From contig CALVIN010000002.1 in assembly GCA_944330115.1 (NCBI GenBank), forward strand, positions 124,001 through 188,000: a stretch of DNA of 64,000 nucleotides, written 5' to 3'. Positions 39,311-49,062 of the stretch are shown here, in pieces; positions within the stretch are counted from its first letter, which is position 1; each line of letters starts with the position of its first letter. A model generated the notes under the pieces. The model was not told where the DNA came from and did not search any database. It worked only from the letters and a program-made list of their open reading frames with translations. This DNA comes from an uncultured Clostridia bacterium. Its GTDB lineage: Bacteria > Bacillota > Clostridia > Christensenellales > Borkfalkiaceae. The position numbers and the translations under genes were made by a program.

Positions 39311-41329
39311 ATGGGAAAGATAAACATTCTCACCAAGGATATATATAACAGAATAGCAGCCGGCGAAGTCGTTGAAAGGCCGTATTCCGCCGTAAAGGAG
39401 CTCGTCGAAAACTCGCTCGACGCAGGCGCGACTGAAATTTCGGTGTATATCGAAAAGAGCGGCAAACAGCTTATAAAGGTGTGCGACAACGGAAGCGGCA
39501 TCGAGCGCGACGACATGCGCAAGGCCTTCATTCCGCACGCCACAAGCAAGGTGGCAAAGGTGGAAGATCTCGACGTAATATCCACCCTCGGCTTCCGTGG
39601 CGAGGCGCTCGCCAGTATTTCGTCGATATCGCACACGGAGATAACTTCCGTCACCGAGGGCGCCCAGGCCTGCCGCGTTGTGTGCGAGGGCGGCTATATA
39701 GGCAAGGAGGAGCCCGCCGCGCTCGACAAGGGCACAGAGGTGTGCGTGCACGACCTCTTTTACAATACCCCCGCCCGCGCCAAATTTTTAAAGTCGGACA
39801 GGGCGGAGGAGAGCGACATCCAAAGCTTTATGTCGCGCTTTATACTCGGCAATCCCGATGTGTCGTTCAGATATTTTTCCGACGGCAAGTTAAAGCTGCA
39901 GTCATTCGGCAACGGGCTCGATGAGGCCGTAGTCCAGGTGTACGGCGCCAAAGTAATACCCAATTGCTACAAGATAAATGCCGAAAAGAACGGCATAAAG
40001 ATACACGGCTTTATAGGCAACCAAAACTTTTTTAAGCCGAATAAGAGCTATCAGAGCCTGTTTTTGAACGGCAGATATATAGTAAACAACATAATCTCGT
40101 CGGCGATAACCAACGCATACGCAAGCTATCTCATGAAGAGGCAGTATCCATTCTATGTGCTGTTCGTCGATGTCCCCGCCGACATGGTGGACGTAAACGT
40201 GCATCCCAACAAGGCCGACGTGCGCTTTGCCGACGGCAGGGCGGTGTATGGCGCGGTGTATTCTGTGATATCGGGCATATTGGACGGTACGGCGCGCGCC
40301 GCCGATTTTGTCGTAGATTACTCCCGCAGCGCCGAAGTGCGCTCGTCCATGCCCGCCGAACAGACCTCTTTTGCCGATATTCCCGCGCCCGATCAAAACG
40401 CCGCACCCGACAAGAGCGCCGAGAGCGCGCTGTTCGATAGCAGCGAACGCGCCTTTAAACCTGCGGCCTCCGATGGCGAAAGGTCCGGCATGCTGCATGG
40501 CGAGATAGAGTACCCCAAGGGGCTGTTCGAAGAAAAGAAGGTCAAAAATCCCGTCGCGGCACCCGCGGAGGACCTCTCGGTATACGAAAATTATGAGGAG
40601 CCCAAGTTTGAAGACAGGGAGCACACCTATCCCGTGCACAGCTACTATGCCGACCTGCGCGAAGAGAACGTTTTAGGCGTAAGCAGCTCGCAAAAGTGGA
40701 TATCCAACTCCAAGGAGCCGAGCAAGCCCGCGCCCAAACAGGAGCGCATCGTGTGCAGCAGCCTTACCTACAAGGGCAATCTGTTCAACACCTACCTAAT
40801 GTATGAGATAGGCGACGACGTGTATATAATCGACCAGCACGCCGCGCACGAGAGGCTGATATACGACAGGTATAAAAAGCAGATAGAGGAGCGCTCCGTT
40901 ACAAGGCAGGGCATGCTCATTCCCTATATCCTTAGCCTCTCGCCCGAGGAGAACGTATTTTTTGAAGAGAACCTGCCCGTCATACGTGAGATGGGCTTCG
41001 ATATCGAGCCGTTCGGCATAAATTCGTACAGAGTGTGCGAAATACCCGCCGACCTTCAGGATCTCGATATAGGCGCCTTCTTTTCCGAACTTTTGGCCGA
41101 TGTTTCGGGATTGAAGTCGATAAAACTTGCCGATGTTCTCAAAGATAAAATTGCCATGTCGGCATGCAAGCACGCCGTAAAGGGCGGCATGGAGCTCACC
41201 AGGCAGGAGGCGAACGAACTCATCTCCATGATGGACGGCGACATGGGGCTTAAATGCCCGCACGGCAGGCCGGTTGCGGTAAAGCTTACCAAATATCAGA
41301 TAGAAAAGATGTTCAAGAGGATAGTGTAG
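39311..41329 (+). CDS. mutL: DNA mismatch repair protein MutL with endonuclease domain
   Basis: The GHKL ATPase part has IAAGEVVERPYSAVKELVEN, DNGSGI, HATSKV and GFRGEALASI in order within the first ~110 residues. A variable Pro/Glu/Ser-rich linker covers about 330–470. The C-terminal domain has the metal-binding endonuclease motif DQHAAHERLIYD (normally ending E rather than D), ACKHAVKGG and CPHGRPVAVKLTK. A nicking MutL is expected in a bacterium without MutH. It is 672 residues. Confidence 0.96.
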   Translation: MGKINILTKDIYNRIAAGEVVERPYSAVKELVENSLDAGATEISVYIEKSGKQLIKVCDNGSGIERDDMRKAFIPHATSKVAKVEDLDVISTLGFRGEALASISSISHTEITSVTEGAQACRVVCEGGYIGKEEPAALDKGTEVCVHDLFYNTPARAKFLKSDRAEESDIQSFMSRFILGNPDVSFRYFSDGKLKLQSFGNGLDEAVVQVYGAKVIPNCYKINAEKNGIKIHGFIGNQNFFKPNKSYQSLFLNGRYIVNNIISSAITNAYASYLMKRQYPFYVLFVDVPADMVDVNVHPNKADVRFADGRAVYGAVYSVISGILDGTARAADFVVDYSRSAEVRSSMPAEQTSFADIPAPDQNAAPDKSAESALFDSSERAFKPAASDGERSGMLHGEIEYPKGLFEEKKVKNPVAAPAEDLSVYENYEEPKFEDREHTYPVHSYYADLREENVLGVSSSQKWISNSKEPSKPAPKQERIVCSSLTYKGNLFNTYLMYEIGDDVYIIDQHAAHERLIYDRYKKQIEERSVTRQGMLIPYILSLSPEENVFFEENLPVIREMGFDIEPFGINSYRVCEIPADLQDLDIGAFFSELLADVSGLKSIKLADVLKDKIAMSACKHAVKGGMELTRQEANELISMMDGDMGLKCPHGRPVAVKLTKYQIEKMFKRIV

Positions 41330-41331
41330 CG

Positions 41332-42228
41332 GTGGGAAAGGTGCTTGTAGTATGCGGCGCCACCGCCACCGGCAAAACGGCGCTCGCCGCCATGTGCGCA
41401 AAAAAACTTGAAAGCGCCGTCATCTCCGCCGATTCGCAGCTTGTGTATCGCGGGCTGGATATAGGCACGGCAAAGCCTTCAAAAGAGGAGATGATGGGCG
41501 TGCCGCACTATATGATAGACGTCGCCGAGCCGACGTACGATTACAGCGTTGCCGACTATAAAAATGCCGCCCTCCCCATAGTGGAAAGGCTGCTTGCCGA
41601 GGGCAAGACGCCTGTCATCTGCGGCGGCACGGGCTTTTATATAAACTCTCTTCTCTTCGATCTAAGTTACGGCGGCGTCGCCGCCGATGAGGGTGTGCGT
41701 GCAAAATACGAGGCGATAGCTCGGGAGCGTGGGAATGAGTATGTGTATTCCCTCTTAAAGGAGTGCGACGGCGAGAGTGCTTTAAAACTTCACCCCAATG
41801 ATTTAAAGCGCGTGATACGCGCCCTTGAAATTTATGAGGCGGGCGGCAGGAAAAAGTCGGATATAAACGACGATAAGTCGCCCCGCTTCGACTATGTGGC
41901 AGTCGCCGTAAACTACCCGCGCGAGGAGCTGTATGCAAGGATAAACGCCCGTGTAGACGAGATGTTTGCCCGCGGCCTTGTTAAAGAGGTGCAGGGACTT
42001 TTAAGCTGCGGCATAGACTTAAATTGCCGCTGTATGCAGGCGATAGGCTATAAAGAGGTAGTCGAATGTTTAAAAAACGGCGATTTGCGGAGTACTATGC
42101 GTGACATAATAAAGCAAAATACGCGCAGATACGCCAAGCGGCAGATAACTTTTTTCAAAAAGCTGCCCAACCTTGTAGCCTTGAACCCCGCTGAAGCCAC
42201 GGCTGAAAACGTTTTAAAACTATTATAA
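41332..42228 (+). CDS. miaA: tRNA dimethylallyltransferase MiaA
   Basis: Transfers a dimethylallyl group to A37 of UNN-reading tRNAs, making the substrate of MiaB. Walker A GATATGKT is at about residues 8–15; DSQLVYRGLDIGTAKPS is the catalytic block with the conserved Asp; NTRRYAKRQITFFKK is near the C-terminus. The GTG at 41332, two bases after the mutL stop, gives 298 residues. AGAGGA lies about ten bases upstream. A dispersed AGTACTATG element lies inside at 42084–42111, just before the NTRRYAKRQ code. hfq, often found after miaA, is absent. Confidence 0.95.
   Translation: MGKVLVVCGATATGKTALAAMCAKKLESAVISADSQLVYRGLDIGTAKPSKEEMMGVPHYMIDVAEPTYDYSVADYKNAALPIVERLLAEGKTPVICGGTGFYINSLLFDLSYGGVAADEGVRAKYEAIARERGNEYVYSLLKECDGESALKLHPNDLKRVIRALEIYEAGGRKKSDINDDKSPRFDYVAVAVNYPREELYARINARVDEMFARGLVKEVQGLLSCGIDLNCRCMQAIGYKEVVECLKNGDLRSTMRDIIKQNTRRYAKRQITFFKKLPNLVALNPAEATAENVLKLL
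42084..42111 (+). repeat. Dispersed AGTACTATG element, copy 5 (inside miaA)
   Basis: Left arm TTTGCGG, core AGTACTATG (42091–42099), right arm CGTGACATAATA. Read here as CGG-AGT-ACT-ATG, a different frame from the copy in argC. Confidence 0.75.
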
Positions 42229-42235
42229 TTTTGAT

Positions 42236-43456
42236 ATGGAAAATTTTGATAAGAACAGATATATTGAGGAGTGCGAGGCAAAGCTCGCAGAAAAATTCAG
42301 GCAGATAGACAATATCGCCTGCTTCAACCAGGCAAAGGTATGCGACGCCTTTGCCGAAAACAGAATTGCCGTGCGCCATTTTGCGGGCACCACCGGCTAC
42401 GGGTATGGCGACGAGGGCAGGGACTGCCTCGGCAAGGTGTTTGCAAGCGCCTTCGGCGCGGAGGAGGGCATAGTTTCCCCGCACATTCTTTCGGGTACGC
42501 ACGCGCTCACCGTGGCGCTCTTCGGTCTGCTGCGCCCGGGCGACACACTCTTTTGCATAAGCGGCATGCCGTACGATACCATCCGCGGCGTCATTTACGG
42601 CTACGACAACGGCTCGCTCAAAGACTTCGGCATAAAGTTCTGCTGCTGCGACCTTGTAGACGGCAAGTTCGACTACCCCGCCATAAAGATGGGCCTTGCG
42701 GAGGCCAAGGTGGTGTATATCCAGCGCTCGCGCGGGTACGAGCTGCGCGACGCTTTCTCAGTCGACGAGATAGAAGAGGCATGTGCCTTTGTGCGCGAAA
42801 ACGGCTTCAAGGGCTGCATCTTCGTCGATAACTGCTACGGCGAATTTGTTGAAAAGCGCGAACCCACCGAGGCGGGCGCGGACATAATAGTCGGCTCGCT
42901 CATAAAAAATCCGGGCGGCGGGCTTGCCCAGACGGGCGGCTACATCTGCGGCAAGGCCGAGTATATCGATCTCATCGGCAAGCGCCTCACCGCGCCCTCG
43001 ATAGGGCTGGAGGTAGGTTCGCACGCGCTCGGCTATCAGTACTACTATCAGGGCTTTTTCATGGCTCCGCACACCGTCGCCCAGGCGCTCAAATGCAGCC
43101 TGCTGATCGGCGAGGCCATGGCTGGGCTGGGTTATAAAAACTATCCGCCCCTCGACGAGCTCCCGCACGACATCACCCGCGCGATAGAGTTCGACGACGC
43201 CGAAAAGATGGTGCACTTCATACGCGAAGTGCAGTATGCCTCGCCTGTAGACAGCTTCGTCACCTGCGAGCCGTGGGATATGCCCGGCTATGACGACCAG
43301 ATAATAATGGCGGCGGGTACGTTCGTTTCGGGCGCTTCGATAGAGCTCTCGGCCGACGGCCCCGTTGTGCCGCCCTACATCGCCTATTTCCAGGGCGGGC
43401 TCACCTACGAGCACGGCAAATACGCCCTTTCCAAAATACTCGATAAAATAGTATAA
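42236..43456 (+). CDS. Methionine-gamma-lyase-related PLP protein (YnbB / 'aluminium resistance' family)
   Basis: A 406-residue fold-type I PLP protein. The family patterns FAGTTGYGYGDEGRD near the N-terminus, SPHILSGTHALTVALFGLL, IFVDNCYGEFVE and the PLP lysine region GSLIKNPGGGLAQTGGYI are visible. The family is conserved in Firmicutes next to miaA, as here (7-bp gap), but its substrate is not established; a C–S lyase function is usually assumed from homology to cystathionine gamma-type enzymes. It ends the miaB–miaA operon. Confidence 0.9.
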   Translation: MENFDKNRYIEECEAKLAEKFRQIDNIACFNQAKVCDAFAENRIAVRHFAGTTGYGYGDEGRDCLGKVFASAFGAEEGIVSPHILSGTHALTVALFGLLRPGDTLFCISGMPYDTIRGVIYGYDNGSLKDFGIKFCCCDLVDGKFDYPAIKMGLAEAKVVYIQRSRGYELRDAFSVDEIEEACAFVRENGFKGCIFVDNCYGEFVEKREPTEAGADIIVGSLIKNPGGGLAQTGGYICGKAEYIDLIGKRLTAPSIGLEVGSHALGYQYYYQGFFMAPHTVAQALKCSLLIGEAMAGLGYKNYPPLDELPHDITRAIEFDDAEKMVHFIREVQYASPVDSFVTCEPWDMPGYDDQIIMAAGTFVSGASIELSADGPVVPPYIAYFQGGLTYEHGKYALSKILDKIV

Positions 43457-43525
43457 AGTGATCGGCGCGCCCGCCCAACTTGCAGGCGCGCCTGTTTATA
43501 TCTTTATATCCTGCCTTTATATCCC

Positions 43526-43567
43526 GCCGTGCGGCAACAGCCCTGCCTCACGGCTTAAAATTTTTTT
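43526..43567 (+). terminator. Possible terminator after the PLP-lyase gene
   Basis: GCCGTG pairs with CACGGC (43526–43531 with 43549–43554), with an inner GGC/GCC, and is followed by TTAAAATTTTTTT. A preceding GGCGCGCC direct/inverted pair at about 43463–43495 can also form a hairpin. Confidence 0.45.
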
Positions 43568-43591
43568 GCAGACGATTTTTTAATTCGGGTG

Positions 43592-43620
43592 TTGACATAA
43601 AGTACAGTTTAAGTATTACA
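43592..43620 (+). promoter_or_regulatory. Promoter of the CMD-family gene
   Basis: A consensus TTGACA at 43592–43597. The −10 is either TATTAC (spacer 16) or TACAAT (spacer 19), so the exact −10 is uncertain. Confidence 0.5.
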
Positions 43621-43676
43621 ATGCGCGTGTAAAGCAACTAAATCGCGGCCAATGCCGCGTGTAAGGAGGTAAAATA

Positions 43677-44432
43677 ATGTCTTATTCCGAAGATGCAAAA
43701 AAATATATTTCAAAGGCTTTCGGCGGCGAGTGGAGCACGCTCTCTGAGAGCGATCCCGAGTTTTATAAGCTCTTTTCAAACTTTGCCTACGGCGAAGTAA
43801 ACGTCGGCCTCGACGAAAAGACGGGCTGGCTTTCGGTGCTCGCCGTACTGCTCGGCTGCGGCGGCGTCGACGAGTTCAAAACAGTCCTGCCAGCGGCGCT
43901 CAACTGCGGCGTTAAGGCGGAGGAGGCGAGGGAGGTCGCCTATCAGGCGGTGGCGTACCTCGGTTTAGGCAGGGTGCTGCCTTTCTTTGCCGCCATGAAC
44001 GGCGTATTTTCGGCAAGGGGGACAGCCCTTCCGCTCAAGGACGAGGGCACTACAAACGAAGAAACCCGCCTCTCTGCGGGCAACGGCGTGCAGATAGGCA
44101 TTTTTGGTGAGGGCATGCGCGAGTTTTGGAAGGGTGCGCCCGAGGGCAGGGACAAGGTAAACATGTGGCTTGCCGATAACTGCTTCGGCGACTACTACAC
44201 GCGCGGCGCGCTCGATTACAATCAGCGCGAGCTGATAACTTTCTGCTATCTGTATGCGCAGGGCGGCTGCGAACCGCAGCTTATCAGTCACACGCAGGCC
44301 AACATAAAGATAGGCAACGGCAAGCAGTTTTTGTATAGCGTAGTGCTGCACTGCATACCATATATCGGCTATCCACGCAGCTTAAACGCGCTGGCGGCGA
44401 TAGATACAGCGGCAAAAAATCTCGCCGAATAA
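43677..44432 (+). CDS. Carboxymuconolactone decarboxylase-family protein
   Basis: A 251-residue all-helical protein made of two CMD/AhpD-like halves: the first around EVNVGLDEKTGWLSVLAVLLGCGGVDEF … EAREVAYQAVAYLGLGRVLP, and the second around DYNQRELITFCYLYAQGG … QFLYSVVLHCIPYIGYPRSL. No CxxC peroxidatic pair is seen, so AhpD-like peroxidase activity is unlikely. AAGGAGG precedes the ATG. Members are often annotated as gamma-carboxymuconolactone decarboxylase without biochemical proof; the true role here is unknown. Confidence 0.85.
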   Translation: MSYSEDAKKYISKAFGGEWSTLSESDPEFYKLFSNFAYGEVNVGLDEKTGWLSVLAVLLGCGGVDEFKTVLPAALNCGVKAEEAREVAYQAVAYLGLGRVLPFFAAMNGVFSARGTALPLKDEGTTNEETRLSAGNGVQIGIFGEGMREFWKGAPEGRDKVNMWLADNCFGDYYTRGALDYNQRELITFCYLYAQGGCEPQLISHTQANIKIGNGKQFLYSVVLHCIPYIGYPRSLNALAAIDTAAKNLAE

Positions 44433-44460
44433 AGATTATTTTACAGCTTAATAGCACAAG

Positions 44461-44485
44461 AGCGGGGCGCGTTTTGCGCCCCGCT
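44461..44485. terminator. Hairpin between convergent genes
   Basis: AGCGGGGCGC pairs with GCGCCCCGCT across a GTTTT loop. Flanking T runs are weak on both strands, so termination strength is uncertain. Confidence 0.6.
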
Positions 44486-44502
44486 ATTAACGTATCATAT
44501 TT

Positions 44503-45669
44503 TTAAAGGTCCAGCCCGCGCGCCTTTTTGGTGATGCGGAAGGTGCATTCCGTCATGGTTATCATAAGCGCCACAAGTATAAGCACATATACGGGCAGTA
44601 TTTCAAAGCCTATGGCGTTGCCCAAAAGGCCGAACAGCGGCGGCAGGAATGTGGAGCCGACGTATGCGCTCGCCATCTGTATGCCTATTATCGCGCCCGA
44701 GTTCTCGGGGCCGAAGTTTGACGGGGTGGAGTGTATTATGCAGGGATATATCGGCCCGCAGCCGAATCCCATTATAACAAACGCAGCTATCGCCAGCCAG
44801 CCACCCGCAGGTATAAACAGCAGAACGGTGCCGCAGGCAAGTATGCACGCGCCTATAACTATCATCTTTCTGTCGCCCAGCTTGTCGGAGACAAAGCCGC
44901 TGATAAACCTGCTCGCCGTAAGGCCTATATAGAAGAGCGAGGCAAACTGCGCGGCCTGTTCGGCAGATATGCCCTTCGCCTCGGCAAAGTATGTGCTCGC
45001 CCAACTCATTGCCGTAGATTCGGTGGCGCAGTAGGCAAAAAAGCCTATCAAAAGAAAGGGCACGCCCTTAATTTTAAATGCGCCTAACAGCCCCACGTTC
45101 TTCTGCTTCTGTTCGGAGATCGGCTTGTTGGCCTTCCAGACGGGGAGAGTAAACAGAAGTATGAGCGCTATGCCCAGCTGAATAAAGCCCACTATGCGGT
45201 AGCCGTCGTTCCATATCGAGTTTGTAAGGGCGTAGCTCATCACAAATGGGGATATTATCGTCCCCACGCCCCAAAAGCAGTGCAGCCAGCTCATGTGCTT
45301 GGCCTTGTAGTGCAGGGCGACGTAGTTGTTGAGCGCCGCGTCTATCGCGCCCGCGCCCAACCCGTACGGTATGGCGATAAGTATGAGCTGCCAGAAGGCG
45401 TTTGCAAACGAAAAGCCGAGCAGCGCTGCCGCCGTCAAAAATACGCTTATAACGGTGACGAGGCGCGTGCCGAGCGCCTTTGTAAGTTTGTATGAAAAGA
45501 GGCTGGATACTATCGTGCATGCCGAGATGGTCATGGAAATAAAGCCCATGTACGATACGGGTACGCCAAGCTCCTCGTGCATGGCCGGCCAGCCCGAACC
45601 CAAGAGCGAATCGGGCAGCCCCAGGCTTATGAATGCAAGGTAGATAAGTGCAAGCAACAGTGAATACAT
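44503..45669 (-). CDS. MFS transporter
   Basis: A 388-residue protein with about 12 hydrophobic helices. The start has LALIYLAFISLGLPDSLLGSG and PVSYMGFISMTISACTIVSS; the second half begins FLLIGFFAYCATESTAMSWA. GVGTIISPFV and SRFISGFVSDKLGDRK (a motif-A-like loop) are also seen. This resembles the FucP/YfkF-like sugar or drug MFS branch, but the substrate cannot be read from sequence. The ATG at 45669 has AAAGGGA upstream and is preferred to an in-frame ATG at 45696. Monocistronic with its own promoter. Confidence 0.88.
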   Translation of the reverse strand: MYSLLLALIYLAFISLGLPDSLLGSGWPAMHEELGVPVSYMGFISMTISACTIVSSLFSYKLTKALGTRLVTVISVFLTAAALLGFSFANAFWQLILIAIPYGLGAGAIDAALNNYVALHYKAKHMSWLHCFWGVGTIISPFVMSYALTNSIWNDGYRIVGFIQLGIALILLFTLPVWKANKPISEQKQKNVGLLGAFKIKGVPFLLIGFFAYCATESTAMSWASTYFAEAKGISAEQAAQFASLFYIGLTASRFISGFVSDKLGDRKMIVIGACILACGTVLLFIPAGGWLAIAAFVIMGFGCGPIYPCIIHSTPSNFGPENSGAIIGIQMASAYVGSTFLPPLFGLLGNAIGFEILPVYVLILVALMITMTECTFRITKKARGLDL

Positions 45670-45729
45670 ACTTTTTCCCTTTTTATGCCGCGGCATTTTT
45701 GTGCGGCAGCGTTGTTACAAACACCTTTC

Positions 45730-45758
45730 ATTATAAATTATCCCGACGCCGTTTGCAA
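45730..45758 (-). promoter_or_regulatory. Promoter of the MFS gene
   Basis: On the minus strand: TTGCAA, a 17-base spacer and a consensus TATAAT, about 60 bp before the ATG at 45669. The rest of the 273-bp gap to groEL (45759–45863) shows nothing assignable. Confidence 0.7.
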
Positions 45759-45863
45759 CTTATTTAAACTCGCGCCAAAGCAAAGCGCGCCGCGTTTTAT
45801 GCAAAATAAGGCAGGGCTGTTGCGGCCATTGTTTTGCGCCGTCTGCCGATTTTGTGCCGGTAT

Positions 45864-45903
45864 AAAAATTGCCGTCCCGCGCAAAACTTGCGCGGGACGG
45901 CAA
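45864..45903 (-). terminator. Terminator of groES–groEL
   Basis: A 16-bp perfect stem TTGCCGTCCCGCGCAA with its complement (45869–45884 and 45888–45903), a 3-base loop, followed on the minus strand by five U. Confidence 0.88.
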
Positions 45904-45942
45904 AGGGTCTTTTATATATTTTTAGAGGATCTTATGTTCTTA

Positions 45943-47580
<1,638 letters not shown>

Positions 47581-47591
47581 TTACCTCCTGA

Positions 47592-47876
47592 TCATTCAAC
47601 GATCGCCAGAATGTCGCTCTGACGTATGATAGTATATTCTTTGCCGTCAACCTTTACTTCCGTTCCGCTGTATTTGGAAAGAAGCACTTTATCGCCGGGT
47701 TTAACCTGCATTACGACTTCCTTGCCGTCAATGACGCCGCCGGGGCCTACTGCGACTACCGTGCACGTTGCGGGCTTTTCCTGAGCCGCCGCCGTGAGTA
47801 TTATGCCGCCCTTAGATTTCTCTTCAGCCTTTACGGGTTCAACTACGACTTTGTCGAATAAAGGTTTTATTGTCAT
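47592..47876 (-). CDS. groES: Co-chaperonin GroES
   Basis: A 94-residue lid subunit of the GroEL system. TIKPLFDKVVVEPVKAEEKS opens the protein, the mobile loop is KSKGGIILTAAAQEKPATCT, and GDKVLLSKYSGTEVKVDGKEY follows. The ATG at 47876 has GGAGGA upstream; longer in-frame starts are not supported. In the 146 bp upstream I found no CIRCE element (TTAGCACTC-N9-GAGTGCTAA), so HrcA control is not evident. Confidence 0.97.
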   Translation of the reverse strand: MTIKPLFDKVVVEPVKAEEKSKGGIILTAAAQEKPATCTVVAVGPGGVIDGKEVVMQVKPGDKVLLSKYSGTEVKVDGKEYTIIRQSDILAIVE

Positions 47877-48022
47877 ATAGGTATCCTCCGATAAACTATA
47901 ATTTTCGTACATCATTTTTATAAACGAAGGCAATTAAACTTAAACATAATCTTGTAAAAAATTGCAATTCGCCGAGAAATATGATAAACTTATTCCAAGC
48001 AAAGATGTTAAGGATTTAATAA

Positions 48023-48484
48023 ATGGATAAATGGGATAAGAGATTTATGGAGCTCACCGAGCACATAAGCGGCTGGTCGAGCTGCATACGCGGCAACAGA
48101 CACGTGGGCGCGGTGATCGTGCGCGACAAGCGCATAATAGCCACGGGCTACAACGGCGCGCCGCAGGGCATAACCAGCTGCGCCGACAAGGGCGAGTGCA
48201 TACGCAACAAGATGGACATAAAGAGCGGCACCATGCAGGAGATATGCTATGCCGTGCACGCCGAGCAGAACGCCATAATACAGGCGGCGAGAGTGGGCTC
48301 GAGCGTGGAGGGCTGCACGCTGTATTGCACCCATCAGCCGTGCGTGATATGCGCAAAGATAATAATAAATTCCGGCATAAAGCGCGTTGTATACAAGGAG
48401 GGCTATCCCGACGATTTCTCGCTCAAGCTCTTTGAAGAGGCGGGCGTAACGCTGGAAAAATTTTCCGATCTTGAAGATAAATAA
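48023..48484 (+). CDS. dCMP deaminase (ComEB-type)
   Basis: A 153-residue zinc-dependent cytidine/deoxycytidylate deaminase. The zinc site is VHAEQNAI (His and catalytic Glu) and HQPCVICAKIII (two Cys); IRGNRHVGAVIVRDKRIIATGYNG is the substrate region, with a family-typical GECIRN insert. It provides dUMP for dTMP synthesis. A TTGCAA … TAAACT pair with a 17-base spacer at 47962–47990 is a possible promoter. It is divergent from groES and starts a run of plus-strand genes. Confidence 0.92.
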   Translation: MDKWDKRFMELTEHISGWSSCIRGNRHVGAVIVRDKRIIATGYNGAPQGITSCADKGECIRNKMDIKSGTMQEICYAVHAEQNAIIQAARVGSSVEGCTLYCTHQPCVICAKIIINSGIKRVVYKEGYPDDFSLKLFEEAGVTLEKFSDLEDK

Positions 48485-48501
48485 AAAAGAAGGAGGACGG
48501 C

Positions 48502-49023
48502 ATGAAAAACCCCTTGGTGACCATAGAGATGGAAAACGGCAAAAAGATAGTGGCGGAGCTCTACCCCGAAAAGGCGCCAAATACCGTGAATAATTTTATA
48601 AGCCTTGTAAAGAGCGGCTTTTACGACGGGCTCACCTTTCATAGAGTGATATCGGGCTTTATGATACAGGGCGGCGACCCCGCAGGCACGGGCGCCGGCG
48701 GCCCCGGATATACCATAAAGGGCGAGTTTACCCTCAACGGCTTTAAGCAGAACGACATAAAGCATTCGCGCGGCGTGCTCTCTATGGCGCGCACGATGAT
48801 GCCCAACAGCGCGGGCTCGCAGTTCTTTATAATGCACCAGAACGCCTCCCACCTCGACGGGCAATACGCCGCCTTCGGCAAGGTGGTGGAGGGCATGGAC
48901 GTCGTCGACGAGATAGCCTCGGTTAAAACCGACTTCCGCGACAAGCCCGTAAAGGCGCAGGTGATGAAAAAGGTGACCTGCGAAACTTTCGGCGAAGATT
49001 ACCCCGAACCCAAGAAATACTGA
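48502..49023 (+). CDS. Peptidyl-prolyl cis-trans isomerase, cyclophilin type
   Basis: A 173-residue single-domain cyclophilin without a signal peptide, so cytoplasmic. FHRVISGFMIQGGDPAGTG contains the catalytic Arg and the Phe/Met/Gln pocket; AGSQFFIM and HLDGQYAAFGKVVEGMDVVD complete the site. AAGGAGG precedes the ATG. It lies between a deaminase and purB; no functional link is evident. Confidence 0.95.
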   Translation: MKNPLVTIEMENGKKIVAELYPEKAPNTVNNFISLVKSGFYDGLTFHRVISGFMIQGGDPAGTGAGGPGYTIKGEFTLNGFKQNDIKHSRGVLSMARTMMPNSAGSQFFIMHQNASHLDGQYAAFGKVVEGMDVVDEIASVKTDFRDKPVKAQVMKKVTCETFGEDYPEPKKY

Positions 49024-49062
49024 TAAAACATCAAAATATAAATAATACACCCGGAGATTTTT

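Noticed and set aside
42229..42235. hfq expected after miaA.
   Set aside because: Only 7 bases separate miaA from the PLP-lyase gene; no hfq is present.
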